Shown piece by piece: positions 16,316 to 24,715 of a stretch of 64,000 nucleotides of DNA (its first letter is position 1; the number at the start of each line of letters is the position of its first letter). The notes under the pieces are model-generated. The model was not told where the DNA came from and did no database searches. It worked only from the letters and a program-made list of their open reading frames with translations. Source of the DNA: Bradyrhizobium iriomotense (GTDB lineage Bacteria > Pseudomonadota > Alphaproteobacteria > Rhizobiales > Xanthobacteraceae); contig NZ_JAFCLP010000001.1 of assembly GCF_018129405.1 (NCBI RefSeq), positions 434,001 through 498,000 on the forward strand, in the 5' to 3' direction. Both the position numbers and the translations under genes were made by a program.

Positions 16316-17268
16316 TCCACCACGCCGGTCCATTTGACGATCTCGGTCTCGATCAGCGCCTTCATCTCCGCCGGCGAGCTGCCGCGGACCTCGCCGCCGA
16401 CGGCCGTCTCCAGGCGCTGCTTGATGTCGGGGTCCCTGAGCACCTCGAGCGTCGCGGCGTTGAGCGTGGCCATGATCGCGGGCGGCGTGCCCTTCGGAGC
16501 CAGGAGCCCTGCCCAGGTGCGCACGTCGTAGCCCTTGATGCCGGCTTCCTGAACCGTGGGGACATCGGGCAGCAAGGCGGTGCGCGTCGGCGAGGTCACC
16601 GCGAGGCCGCGGATCGCGCCAGCCTGGATCTGCGGCGCCAGCAGGACGGGCGTACCGACAATGATGGGGACTTCGCCGCCGAGCAGCGCGGTGATGGACT
16701 GCGAATCGCCGCGATACGGTACGTGCACGATCTCGACGCCGGCCGCCGCGTTCAACAGCTCTCCCGCCAGATGATGCGTGCTGCCGAAGCCGACCGAACC
16801 GAAGCTGAGCGCGCCCGGCTTCGCCTTGGCGATAGTGATGAGCTCGCCGAGCGATTTTGCCGGGTGATCGTTGCGCACGGCGATGACGAGCGCGTAGTAG
16901 ACCAGCGTCGAGATCATCTCGAAACTCTCGGCCGGCTGGTAGGCGAGGCTCTTGTAGGTCGCCGCGGAAATCGCATGCGCCCCGGTGACGAGCCCGAGCG
17001 TGTAGCCGTCGGGTGCGGCCTTTGCGATCGCATCCGCGGCGATGTTGCCGCCCGCCCCCGGCTTGGCCTCGACGATGATCGGCTGCCCGAGCTTCTTCGA
17101 GAGCCCGTCGGCGACGATGCGCGACAGCGTGTCGGCCGCACCGCCCGCGGCAAATCCGTGCAGCAGGCGGATCGGGCGCGACGGATAGTTGTCCGCCGGC
17201 GCCGGGGTGGTTGCAAGACAACCGCCGAGCAGAAAAATGGCCGCAGCAAGCCGCTTCATCCCTCGCAT
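16291..17268 (-). CDS. TctC/Bug-type periplasmic binding protein
   Basis: A 325-residue extracytoplasmic receptor of the tripartite tricarboxylate transporter family. A signal peptide occupies about 25 residues. The family signatures are present: PSRPIRLLHGFAAGGAADT, KPGAGGNIAADAIAKAAPDG, VPYRGDSQS and TVQEAGIKGY. Bug proteins bind carboxylates and related compounds. No tctA or tctB lies beside it, which is common for the many orphan receptors of this lineage. It is 69 bases behind an extradiol-dioxygenase-like gene and 1 kb behind an MDR oxidoreductase on the same strand, so its ligand may feed that cassette. Start at 17268; 17259 is an alternative. Confidence 0.9.
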   Translation of the reverse strand: MRGMKRLAAAIFLLGGCLATTPAPADNYPSRPIRLLHGFAAGGAADTLSRIVADGLSKKLGQPIIVEAKPGAGGNIAADAIAKAAPDGYTLGLVTGAHAISAATYKSLAYQPAESFEMISTLVYYALVIAVRNDHPAKSLGELITIAKAKPGALSFGSVGFGSTHHLAGELLNAAAGVEIVHVPYRGDSQSITALLGGEVPIIVGTPVLLAPQIQAGAIRGLAVTSPTRTALLPDVPTVQEAGIKGYDVRTWAGLLAPKGTPPAIMATLNAATLEVLRDPDIKQRLETAVGGEVRGSSPAEMKALIETEIVKWTGVVERAKLPKI

Positions 17269-17337
17269 GGATGCGTCTCCCTTTGATTATTCTATCGTTG
17301 GCCGCAGCGCGTGCGGCGTCTTCAAGTCGCGATCGCG

Positions 17338-18240
17338 CTAGCGCGCAAACTCCGTGCATTCAGGCGAAGGCGGCATGCCCCAGACGTCTCGCGGCAACCC
17401 GACCCAGATCTTCGGCCGCTGCGGACGATCGCGGTGCCAGGGCCGCGGCTCGAAATAGCCGAGCGCCTCGTCGGTCATGCGGTCGAGATCGCAAAACAGC
17501 TCGACCAGATGGCCGTCGGGATTGCGGTGATAGATCGCAGTGTTGTGGCCGGGGCCGTGACGCACCGGTCCCCAGAGCACCGGCAGCTTGTGCCGCGCCA
17601 GGTGATCGCAGGCGCGATGCATATGCTCGGGCCCGCGCAGCTCGAAGGCGAAGTGATGCAGGCTGCGTTCGGATGCACGAGCGAAGTTCAGCGTGTGATG
17701 CTCGAAGCCGCTGCGCATGAAGACGAAGCGGTCCTCGATCCAGTCGGAGACCCGCAGGCCCATCACATCAGCGTAAAACTCCGAAGCGGCTTTCGGATCG
17801 GGCGTGCGCAGCGCGACATGGCCGAGCTTGGCGACTGCGAGCCCTCCGATCCGCTCCTGCGCGGGTGTCGGCGTCCAGCCCTGGATCAATTCGAAGCGCG
17901 TGCCTTCAGGGTCGCTGAAGGACAGCACACTGGAAACGCCAGGCAGGACATCGCTGTGAAGCTGGGGCCGTAGATCCGCCTGCTTCAGTGCGGCGCCCAG
18001 CGCCTCCAGCTGGACATCGGGGGATATCTCGAAGGCGATGCTCTTCAGCGCGGCGTCGCCGGGCTCGATCACCAGCGAGAGCTGCTCGGAATCGTTGGCG
18101 AGGAACAGGCGGCCTCCGTCGCGGCCGACGAGGCCAAGACCGATCACGCCGCGATAATAGTCGAGCAGCCGCTCGGGATCGGGCGAGGTGAAGGTCGCGT
18201 GCCGCAGCCGGGTGAAGCGTGCAATGGGTGCTTGTGTCAT
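17338..18240 (-). CDS. VOC-family extradiol dioxygenase-like protein
   Basis: A 300-residue protein made of two glyoxalase/VOC modules. The metal ligands of type I extradiol dioxygenases can be placed at LGHVALRT (His), SLHHFAFEL (His) and GHLVELF (Glu) in the C-terminal module. HGPGHNTAIYHRNPDG is the substrate-pocket region of catechol 2,3-dioxygenase-like enzymes. Ring cleavage of a catechol-type compound is therefore plausible. It is encoded 16 bases behind the MDR oxidoreductase, and an FAH-family hydrolase, the sort that acts after meta cleavage, is encoded on the divergent arm. The ATG at 18240 is preferred over 18252. Confidence 0.85.
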   Translation of the reverse strand: MTQAPIARFTRLRHATFTSPDPERLLDYYRGVIGLGLVGRDGGRLFLANDSEQLSLVIEPGDAALKSIAFEISPDVQLEALGAALKQADLRPQLHSDVLPGVSSVLSFSDPEGTRFELIQGWTPTPAQERIGGLAVAKLGHVALRTPDPKAASEFYADVMGLRVSDWIEDRFVFMRSGFEHHTLNFARASERSLHHFAFELRGPEHMHRACDHLARHKLPVLWGPVRHGPGHNTAIYHRNPDGHLVELFCDLDRMTDEALGYFEPRPWHRDRPQRPKIWVGLPRDVWGMPPSPECTEFAR

Positions 18241-18256
18241 CGTGCGGTCCACCCCC

Positions 18257-19249
18257 TCATGGCGTCATGATGATCTTGCCGAGCGCGGAGCCCTGCTCCA
18301 GCAGCATATGGGCTTTCCTGACCTCGTCGAGCTTCAGCACCGCCGAGATCGCCGGCCTGATCGCATTGCGGCTCAACGCCTCGATCACGCTGCGCATCAG
18401 GGCGCGGCGGCCGTCGCGATCATGGTCGTAGATGTGGAAGGAGAAGCAGCGCACCGCCGGACAGATGTCGAGATGATTGCGCATTGCCGCCATCAGATTC
18501 TCTTCCGGCAATCCGGCGAACGCGTTGTAGGACAGCAGCGTGCCCCATTTGCCGAGCGCGCCGAGGTAGGCGGTGAACTCCGGCCCGCAGACATGATCGA
18601 GCACGAGGCCGACGCCCTCGCCCTTCGTCAGCTCGCGCGTCCGCGCCACCACATCCTCGCTGCGGTAGAAGAGGACGTGATCGGCGCCGTTGGCCTTCGC
18701 GAACGCGGCCTTCTCCTCGGTCGAGACCGTGCCGATCACGGTCATCTCAGCGAGTTTTGCCAGTTGCACCAGCGCGGTGCCGACGCCGCCGGCGGCGCCG
18801 ATCACCAGCACGCTTTTGGGCGCGCGCGGGTGGCGGCATTCGTGCAGCAGCGCATAGGCGACCTGGTAGTTCGACAGGCACACGGCGGCCTGCAGATCGA
18901 CATGGTCGGGCAGCGCGTGCACGGCGTCCGCGGGTGCCACCACATAGTCGGCGTAGCAGCCGCCGCGCTGGGACAGATCGCGCGCGCTCAGCAGCACCTT
19001 CTGGCCGACGGCAAATCCCTCGACATCAGGTCCGAGCGCAGAGATGCGGCCCGCGACGTCATTGCCGGGATTGGCCGGCAGCGGCGGCATCCATTTGTAG
19101 ACGCCGCGCCGGATCAGCGCGTCGGGCTGCCCGACCCCGAACGCTTCGGCCCGGATCTGCACCTGGCCTGCGCCCGGCACGGGCACCGGAAGCTCGACCA
19201 CCTCAAGTGCATCCGGCCCACCCGGCTGACGCACCAGCACTGCCCTCAT
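18257..19249 (-). CDS. MDR-family zinc-free quinone oxidoreductase-like enzyme
   Basis: A 330-residue medium-chain dehydrogenase/reductase. The NADPH-binding motif is VIGAAGGVGTALVQLAK, followed by GADHVLFYRSEDV. The cysteine and histidine zinc ligands of alcohol dehydrogenases are missing, as is normal for quinone oxidoreductase-type members. It could reduce an enone or quinone intermediate. The ATG at 19249 gives the typical beginning MRAVLVRQPGGPDAL; an upstream ATG at 19276 falls close to the operator. It is the first gene of the minus arm of the GntR-controlled cassette. Confidence 0.88.
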   Translation of the reverse strand: MRAVLVRQPGGPDALEVVELPVPVPGAGQVQIRAEAFGVGQPDALIRRGVYKWMPPLPANPGNDVAGRISALGPDVEGFAVGQKVLLSARDLSQRGGCYADYVVAPADAVHALPDHVDLQAAVCLSNYQVAYALLHECRHPRAPKSVLVIGAAGGVGTALVQLAKLAEMTVIGTVSTEEKAAFAKANGADHVLFYRSEDVVARTRELTKGEGVGLVLDHVCGPEFTAYLGALGKWGTLLSYNAFAGLPEENLMAAMRNHLDICPAVRCFSFHIYDHDRDGRRALMRSVIEALSRNAIRPAISAVLKLDEVRKAHMLLEQGSALGKIIMTP

Positions 19250-19283
19250 ATCTTCTCGCTCCCCAGACGTCTTCAAAAGCCAT

Positions 19284-19316
19284 ATTTTCGAAAATCATAC
19301 CGTTTACGAAAATTAT
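19284..19316. promoter_or_regulatory. GntR operator candidate, MDR side
   Basis: A perfect 12-base palindrome, ATTTTCGAAAAT (19284-19295), is followed by CATACC and then a second half-site TACGAAAAT. The same palindrome followed by ATAC is repeated at 20114. It lies 35 bases upstream of the MDR gene and 75 bases upstream of gntR. Confidence 0.7.
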
Positions 19317-19369
19317 TGCAAGATGGTCGTTGCCGCGTCATCTTGAGCCATCGATTCATTGGCAGGCCC

Positions 19370-20071
19370 ATGTCCGACATCGCCATTCGCCCCCGCAAGG
19401 AATTCGGCAAGACCATTGCCGCCGACATCACCCATCGGCTGCGCGAGGAGATCATTGCCTGCGGCCTTGCACCTGGCGAGCCGCTGCGCTTCGACGTGCT
19501 GCGCGAACGGTTCGGCGCGAGCTTTACGACGCTGCGCGAGGCGCTGACGGCGCTTGCCGCGGAAGGGCTGGTTGACGCGCAGGAGCAGCGGGGGTTTCGC
19601 GTGGCTCCCGTTAGCCGCCAGGATCTGGTGGAGGTCACCGATGCGCGGGTGCTGATCGAGGTGGAATTGATCCGCCGCTCGATCGAGCGCGGCGACGACG
19701 ACTGGGAAATCGCCGTGATCTCGACGCTGCACCGCCTGAAGCGGATCGAGCAGCGCGATCCCGAACATCCCTTACGCGATCCCGAATGGAAGATCGCCCA
19801 TCGCCAGTTCCACCAGGCGCTGGTCTCCGCCTGCGGCTCGGCGACGCTGCTCGCGATCCGCGCCGATCTGTTCGACCGCGCCGAGCGCTACCGGCATCTG
19901 TCGGCCAATTTCCGGCCGCGTCCGCGCGACAAGGCCGGCGAGCATCAGGCGATCATGCAGGCCGCGATCTCGCGCAATGCCGATCTCGCCGTGCAGCTGA
20001 TCGAGGCGCATATCCGCTCGACCTCCGACAACGTGGCAAAATACGCCGGCCATCTGCTCGACGCCGAATAG
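19370..20071 (+). CDS. GntR-family regulator, FadR/FCD type
   Basis: A 233-residue regulator. The winged helix covers residues 12-75, with LRFDVLRERFGASFTTLREAL as helix-turn-helix and GLVDAQEQRGFRVAPVS as wing. The C-terminal FCD domain is all-helical and has the metal-binding pieces (DARVLIEVELIRRSIE, HRQFHQAL, EHQAIMQAAISRN). FCD regulators respond to carboxylates and similar metabolites. Two matching palindromes in front of the MDR gene and the FAH gene strongly suggest that this protein controls both arms. The ATG at 19370 begins MSDIAIRPRKEFGKT; a long open frame upstream is antisense to the MDR gene and was ignored. Confidence 0.92.
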   Translation: MSDIAIRPRKEFGKTIAADITHRLREEIIACGLAPGEPLRFDVLRERFGASFTTLREALTALAAEGLVDAQEQRGFRVAPVSRQDLVEVTDARVLIEVELIRRSIERGDDDWEIAVISTLHRLKRIEQRDPEHPLRDPEWKIAHRQFHQALVSACGSATLLAIRADLFDRAERYRHLSANFRPRPRDKAGEHQAIMQAAISRNADLAVQLIEAHIRSTSDNVAKYAGHLLDAE

Positions 20072-20113
20072 CGCTTCCGCACTTTCGAAGACGGCGGGCT
20101 TGCGCGCGGGCTA

Positions 20114-20148
20114 ATTTTCGAAAATAATACTATACATCGAAAATCGAA
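20114..20148. promoter_or_regulatory. GntR operator candidate, FAH side
   Basis: ATTTTCGAAAAT at 20114-20125 is identical to the palindrome at 19284. It is again followed by ATAC a few bases on and by a second half-site ATCGAAAAT. It sits 40 bases upstream of the FAH gene and after the gntR stop, giving the FAH pair its own regulated promoter. Confidence 0.7.
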
Positions 20149-20165
20149 ACCCTTGGGGCGAAACC

Positions 20166-21029
20166 ATGAAGCTGCTGTCGTTCTTGGACGGAAACCGGGA
20201 AAGCTGGGGCGCCGTTGTCGAAAATGCCGTCGTCGATCTCGGCCGCGCCCTGCCCCAGTATCCGACCCTCGCCGACTTCCTCGGCAGCGACGACTATGCG
20301 CGCCGCCAAGCCATCGTTGCCGCGCAAAAACCCACCCTGGCGCTCGGCGACATCAAATACCTGCCGGTGATCCCGCGGCCCGAGAAGATCGTCTGCGCCG
20401 TGCGCAATTATCTCGACCACCACAACGAGGCGGTGGCGTTCGGCATGAAGCGCGAGATCACCGAGTTTCCGCCGATCTTCCTGCGGGTCTGGCGCTCCCA
20501 GGTCGCGCACAATGCGCCGGTGATCCGGCCCAAGGTCTCGGACAATTTCGACTGGGAGGGTGAGCTCGCCGTCGTCATCGGCAAGGGCGGCCGCCACATC
20601 AGCCAGGCCGATGCCTGGAATCACGTCGCGGGCTACTCGATCTACAACGACGTCAGCGTGCGCGACTGGCAGCGCCACGCCCAGCAGATCGCCTCCGGCA
20701 AGAACTTCGTCGGCACCGGCCCGTTCGGACCATGGCTGGTCACGCCGGACGAGATCGGCGATCCCACCAGGCTGAAGCTGGAGACACGCGTCAACGGCGC
20801 GACCGTGCAATCCTCCGACACCTCGATGCTGATCTTCTCGATCCCGCGGCTGATCGAATATTGCTCGACCATCTTCGACCTCGTGCCCGGCGACGTCATC
20901 GCCACCGGCACGCCGGCCGGCGTCGGCTTCACCCGCAAGCCGCCGATCTTCCTCAAACCCGGCGACGTGGTCGAGGTCGAGATCGAGAATATCGGCGTAC
21001 TGCGCAATCCCGTCGTGGACGAGGCATAA
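20166..21029 (+). CDS. Fumarylacetoacetate hydrolase family protein
   Basis: A 287-residue FAH-family enzyme. The core covers residues 70-285, with the divalent-metal region DWEGELAVVIG, then GYSIYNDVSVRDWQ, and the end GDVIATGTPAGVGFTRKPPIFLKPGDVVEVE, which is the strongest family signature. Members hydrolyse or decarboxylate keto acids from aromatic breakdown, for example 2-keto-4-pentenoate hydratases and oxaloacetate decarboxylases. With the extradiol-type protein on the other arm it suggests a short ring-cleavage pathway. It shares an operon with the AA_synth gene, 9 bases downstream. Confidence 0.92.
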   Translation: MKLLSFLDGNRESWGAVVENAVVDLGRALPQYPTLADFLGSDDYARRQAIVAAQKPTLALGDIKYLPVIPRPEKIVCAVRNYLDHHNEAVAFGMKREITEFPPIFLRVWRSQVAHNAPVIRPKVSDNFDWEGELAVVIGKGGRHISQADAWNHVAGYSIYNDVSVRDWQRHAQQIASGKNFVGTGPFGPWLVTPDEIGDPTRLKLETRVNGATVQSSDTSMLIFSIPRLIEYCSTIFDLVPGDVIATGTPAGVGFTRKPPIFLKPGDVVEVEIENIGVLRNPVVDEA

Positions 21030-21038
21030 GGCCTACGC

Positions 21039-21617
21039 ATGTCCTACGACATTCGCAAGACCGCGCTCAGCGTCGAGACCGTCTGGCATGAGCGCGGCCC
21101 GCGCCTGGAGAAGCCGCTGCTGGTGGGGACCGCTGTCGCGGTAATCCGCAATCCGTTCGCCGGCCGCTATGAGCCCGATCTGATGCCGTTCCAGGCGTCA
21201 TTGCGTGAGCTCGGGCGCGAGCTCGCGACGCAATTGATCGCGCAGCTCGGCGGCGCCGGGCGCATCGAAGCCTATGGCAAGGGCATCATCGTCGGCGAGG
21301 ACGGCGAGCTCGAGCACGGCGCCGTCTGGCACGAGGCCGGCGGCCACGGCATGCGCGAGGTCCTCGGACAACCCAAGGCGATCGTCCCGGCGGCGAAGAC
21401 CATCGGCGGGCCCGGCACGCGCCTGATGGTGCCGCTCGGCCACATCCACGCGGCCTATGTCCGCAGCCATTTCGGCACCGCGGAGATGACGCTGTGGGAT
21501 GCGCCACGGCGTGACGAGATTGCCTTCGGCCTCGTGATGGCAACCGGCGGCCGCCCGCACGCCCGCATCGGCGGCCTCAAGGCGTCGGAGATCTCCGTGC
21601 ACGACGGGCAGCGTTGA
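21039..21617 (+). CDS. AA_synth (DUF1185) family protein
   Basis: A 192-residue protein of the amino acid synthesis (PF06684/DUF1185) family. Visible features are PLLVGTAVAVIRNPFAGRY, GKGIIVGEDGELEHGAVWHEAGGH and GGPGTRLMVPLGH, then a C-terminal ATGGRPHARIGG. The family name rests on old operon links; the fold is known but the reaction is not. It is common beside hydrolases and transporters in catabolic clusters of this lineage. It follows the FAH gene by nine bases and its stop codon lies inside a strong hairpin. Confidence 0.85.
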   Translation: MSYDIRKTALSVETVWHERGPRLEKPLLVGTAVAVIRNPFAGRYEPDLMPFQASLRELGRELATQLIAQLGGAGRIEAYGKGIIVGEDGELEHGAVWHEAGGHGMREVLGQPKAIVPAAKTIGGPGTRLMVPLGHIHAAYVRSHFGTAEMTLWDAPRRDEIAFGLVMATGGRPHARIGGLKASEISVHDGQR

Positions 21618-21629
21618 CGCGCTGCCCGT
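21604..21629. terminator. Perfect 10-bp hairpin between convergent genes
   Basis: ACGGGCAGCG and CGCTGCCCGT form a perfect stem around the loop TTGACG, which contains the stop codon of the AA_synth gene. The TRAP permease gene converges and ends eight bases further on. There is no T run, so efficiency as an intrinsic terminator is uncertain. Confidence 0.6.
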
Positions 21630-21636
21630 CTCCGCG

Positions 21637-23529
21637 TCACAGGAAGCCGGTCGATATCCAAGGGATCGCCGCGACGATCAGCGTGCCGATCAGCAGGGCC
21701 ACGATATAGCCGACGATCGGCTTGATGCCCTCGTCGGGATTGACGCGGCTGATGGCGCAGGCTGCGTAGTAGCCGACGCCGAAGGGCGGGGCGAACAGGC
21801 CGATGCCCATGGCGAGAACGACGACCATCGCGTAGTGCACCTCGTGCACGCCGACCTGGCGAGCGATCGGAAAAAGCAGCGGTCCGAACAGAACGATTGC
21901 GGGGATGCCTTCGAGCACGCTGCCCAGAATGACGAACGCCACGATGGTCACGCCAAGGAAGACCGGCGTTCCGCCCGGCAGCGCGGTCATGAACTTCGCG
22001 AGCGATGCCGAAAAGCCCGATTGCGTCAGAGCCCATGCCATCCCGGTCGCGGCGCCGATGATCAGCAGGATCGCGCCGGATAGCGATGCGGTCTCCACCA
22101 GCATCGGATAAAGCCGGCGCCAGGAGAACTGCCGATAGATCAGGAGCCCGGTGAGAACCGAGTAGACGATGCCGATGGTCGACACCTCGGTCGCGGTCGC
22201 AACGCCCTCGACCACCGCGGCGCGGATGACGAAGGGCAGTGCCATCGCCGGAATGGCAATGACGAAGGCGCGGCCGATCTCCCTGCCCGTCGCCCGCTTC
22301 ACATGCGACAGGTTCTCGCCGCGGTATCGCCACCAGACCACCGCACAGAGGCCGACGGCGAGCACGATGCCGGGCAGCAGGCCGCCGGTGAACAGCGCAG
22401 CGATCGACACGCCCGTCACCGAACCGATCGTGATCAGCACGAGCGAGGGCGGAATGGTCTCGGTCTGGGCCCCGGTGGCCGCGAGCAACGCGACGAGATC
22501 GCCGGGCTTGGCGCCGCGCTTGGTCATCTCGGGAAACAGCACGGGCGCCACGGCGGCCATGTCGGCCGCCTTCGAGCCTGAGATGCCCGACACTAGGTAC
22601 ATCGCGCCGACCAGCACGTAGTGCAGACCGCCGCGCACGTGTCCGAGCAGGCTGGCGAGAAAGCCGACCATGGCGCGCGCCATGCCGGTCATTTCGATCA
22701 GCAGCCCGAGAAACACGAAGAGAGGTACGGCCAGCAGGATCAGATGGCTCATGCCTTCGTCCATCCGTCCGATGATGACGACATCGGGCGTGCTCGTCGT
22801 CAGCGCCAGATAGCCGACGGTGGCGAGCCCAAAGGCAAAGGCGATCGGCACCGCGGCCAACACCATGGCGCCGACGACGAACACGAAGAAGATCAGCAGG
22901 TTGAGATTGCCGAGCGGTTTCAATACCGGCGCGATGAGGACAAGCGCGGCGATGATGCCGGCGACGAGCGCCACGGCCGCGAGCAGGCTGCGCAAGCCCG
23001 AGATGCGGACGAGCCGCAGGACCGCCGCGATCAGCATCAATCCGATGCCGACGGGTAACGCCGCAGCCCGCCAGCTGTTGACGATTTCGAGCGCCGGTGT
23101 CGTGACGAACACCTCGTCGGCCGCGAACTCGTAAGCGGGATGAATCACCAGCAGCAGGAACGCCAGCGATGCCGCGGCGGCGACCACGTCCAGGAATGCA
23201 CGCGCGTTGGGACGAAGCATGCCGATGATGGCTGTCATCCGCATGTGCTCACCGCGCTGGAACGCGATCACCGACCCCAGCATGGCAAGCCACAGGAACA
23301 GGATGCCGGCGAGTTCGTCGGCCCAGATGATCGGGGCGTGAAAAACGTATCGTCCGACGATGCCGGCCGACAACACGACGATCTCGGCCAGCACCAGCAG
23401 CGCCGCCGGGATCGCAACCACATGACCGAGCACCTTGTTGGCCGTGACGGCCCACCGGCGCACACCGGATTGAGGCGCCGGGATTGCGGCGCCCTGATCG
23501 ATAGCAGGCATATGGTTGATCGCGGTCAT
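21637..23529 (-). CDS. Fused TRAP transporter permease (DctQ-DctM)
   Basis: A 630-residue membrane protein that joins both TRAP membrane subunits in one chain. The DctQ-like part covers about residues 30-190, with the signature WADELAGILFLWLAMLGS. The DctM-like part covers about residues 200-630, with DMAAVAPVLFPEMTKRG and a final block of helices ending FAPPFGVGYYAACAISRVNP. The two parts are joined by additional hydrophobic helices. It uses the sodium gradient to import the ligand caught by DctP. The start overlaps the dctP stop by four bases (ATGA). Confidence 0.92.
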   Translation of the reverse strand: MTAINHMPAIDQGAAIPAPQSGVRRWAVTANKVLGHVVAIPAALLVLAEIVVLSAGIVGRYVFHAPIIWADELAGILFLWLAMLGSVIAFQRGEHMRMTAIIGMLRPNARAFLDVVAAAASLAFLLLVIHPAYEFAADEVFVTTPALEIVNSWRAAALPVGIGLMLIAAVLRLVRISGLRSLLAAVALVAGIIAALVLIAPVLKPLGNLNLLIFFVFVVGAMVLAAVPIAFAFGLATVGYLALTTSTPDVVIIGRMDEGMSHLILLAVPLFVFLGLLIEMTGMARAMVGFLASLLGHVRGGLHYVLVGAMYLVSGISGSKAADMAAVAPVLFPEMTKRGAKPGDLVALLAATGAQTETIPPSLVLITIGSVTGVSIAALFTGGLLPGIVLAVGLCAVVWWRYRGENLSHVKRATGREIGRAFVIAIPAMALPFVIRAAVVEGVATATEVSTIGIVYSVLTGLLIYRQFSWRRLYPMLVETASLSGAILLIIGAATGMAWALTQSGFSASLAKFMTALPGGTPVFLGVTIVAFVILGSVLEGIPAIVLFGPLLFPIARQVGVHEVHYAMVVVLAMGIGLFAPPFGVGYYAACAISRVNPDEGIKPIVGYIVALLIGTLIVAAIPWISTGFL

Positions 23530-24551
23530 GACAGCTTGCCCGCCGCTTTCTCGAGCTGCGCCCAGGCCTCATCGCCAAACTTGGCCTTCCAGTCGGCATA
23601 GAAGCTGGTCTTCGCCAGCGCCTGGCGAAACGCGCCGCGGTCGACGTCGATGAACTGCATGCCCTTGGCGGTCAGATCGGCACGCAGGGATTCGCTGAGC
23701 TTGGCGACGTCGGCGCGCTCGTCCTTCGCCGAGCGATCCAACTCGCGCGTCACGATCTCCTGCACGTCCTTGGGTAACTTCTCGAAGGCGCGCTTGTTGC
23801 CGAGGATCCAGTAATTGTCCCAGACATGTCCGGTCAGGGAGCAGGTTTTCTGCACCTCGTAGAGCCGGGCGGTCGCGATGATCGGCAGCGGGTTCTCCTG
23901 ACCGTCGACCACCTTGGTCTGGAGCGCGGAGTAGACCTCATTGAAATTGATCGGCGCAGGACCTGCGCCGAGCGCCTGGAACAGCGACGTCAGATTGGGA
24001 GCGGCCGGCACGCGCAGCTTGAAATTCTTGAGGTCCTCGGGCGTCCTGATCTCGCGGCCGGATGAAGTCACGTGCCGGAAGCCGTTGTCCCAGGGCCTCG
24101 AGACCGCCGTGATCGGCGTCCTCGCGATCTGGGCGCGAATGTAGGCGCCGAGTTCGCCATCCATCGCCTTCCAGACCGCATCATAGCTCGTGAAGAGAAA
24201 GCCGAGGTTGACGATGCCCGCGGCCGGCACCAGCGTCGCGAGGATCAACGACGACAGGTTGAAGAACTCGACACCGCCGTTGCGGACCTGCGTCAGAAGG
24301 TCGGTATCGGAGCCGAGCTGGTTGGCCGGAAACAGGTTGATCTCGAGCCGGCCGCTCGTTGCCTCGCGAATGCGATCGGCAGCTTCCTTGGCGCGGATAT
24401 TGACCGGGTGCGTCGGGTCCTGCCCGGTCGCGAGCTTGTAGGTGAATTCTGCGGCCGACGCGGGACGCGTGAGAATGGCGCACAGCGGCACGGCGGCGCC
24501 GGTCATGAGCAACTTACGACGGCTGAGAGTGGTCGGCTTGCGCAAGGTCAT
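23526..24551 (-). CDS. dctP: TRAP transporter periplasmic receptor (DctP)
   Basis: A 341-residue receptor with a twin-arginine-like leader, LSRRKLLMTGAAVPL, and a cleavage region ASAAE near residue 34. The mature part has the DctP marks: DPTHPVNIRAKEAADRI, NQLGSDTDLLTQV, the ligand arginine region KLRVPAAP, FNEVYSALQTKVVDGQENP and NYWILGNKRAFEKLP. Ligands are usually organic acids, and the conserved arginine fits a carboxylate. It is placed 164 bases behind the split transketolase genes and ahead of the permease, so it probably imports the compound that these enzymes process. Confidence 0.92.
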   Translation of the reverse strand: MTLRKPTTLSRRKLLMTGAAVPLCAILTRPASAAEFTYKLATGQDPTHPVNIRAKEAADRIREATSGRLEINLFPANQLGSDTDLLTQVRNGGVEFFNLSSLILATLVPAAGIVNLGFLFTSYDAVWKAMDGELGAYIRAQIARTPITAVSRPWDNGFRHVTSSGREIRTPEDLKNFKLRVPAAPNLTSLFQALGAGPAPINFNEVYSALQTKVVDGQENPLPIIATARLYEVQKTCSLTGHVWDNYWILGNKRAFEKLPKDVQEIVTRELDRSAKDERADVAKLSESLRADLTAKGMQFIDVDRGAFRQALAKTSFYADWKAKFGDEAWAQLEKAAGKLS

Positions 24552-24715
24552 CGTTTCCTCCTGTCGAGCATGGATTGGTTGATTTGCGGCGATGGCTCGT
24601 CGCCGCCAGTGTTGCCGCTGGCCGGCTCTCGATGCGCCGGCATTGGACAGCAGCCGTCGTTCTTCGCAGCGGTGCTGCGAAGCATGTCGGTCGGGTCGAT
24701 CGTGAAAGCCGGCTG

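Noticed and set aside
18188-19369. Apparent N-terminal extension of the GntR regulator by almost 400 codons
   Set aside because: This part is antisense to the MDR and VOC genes and has no family features. The GntR domain starts naturally at 19370.
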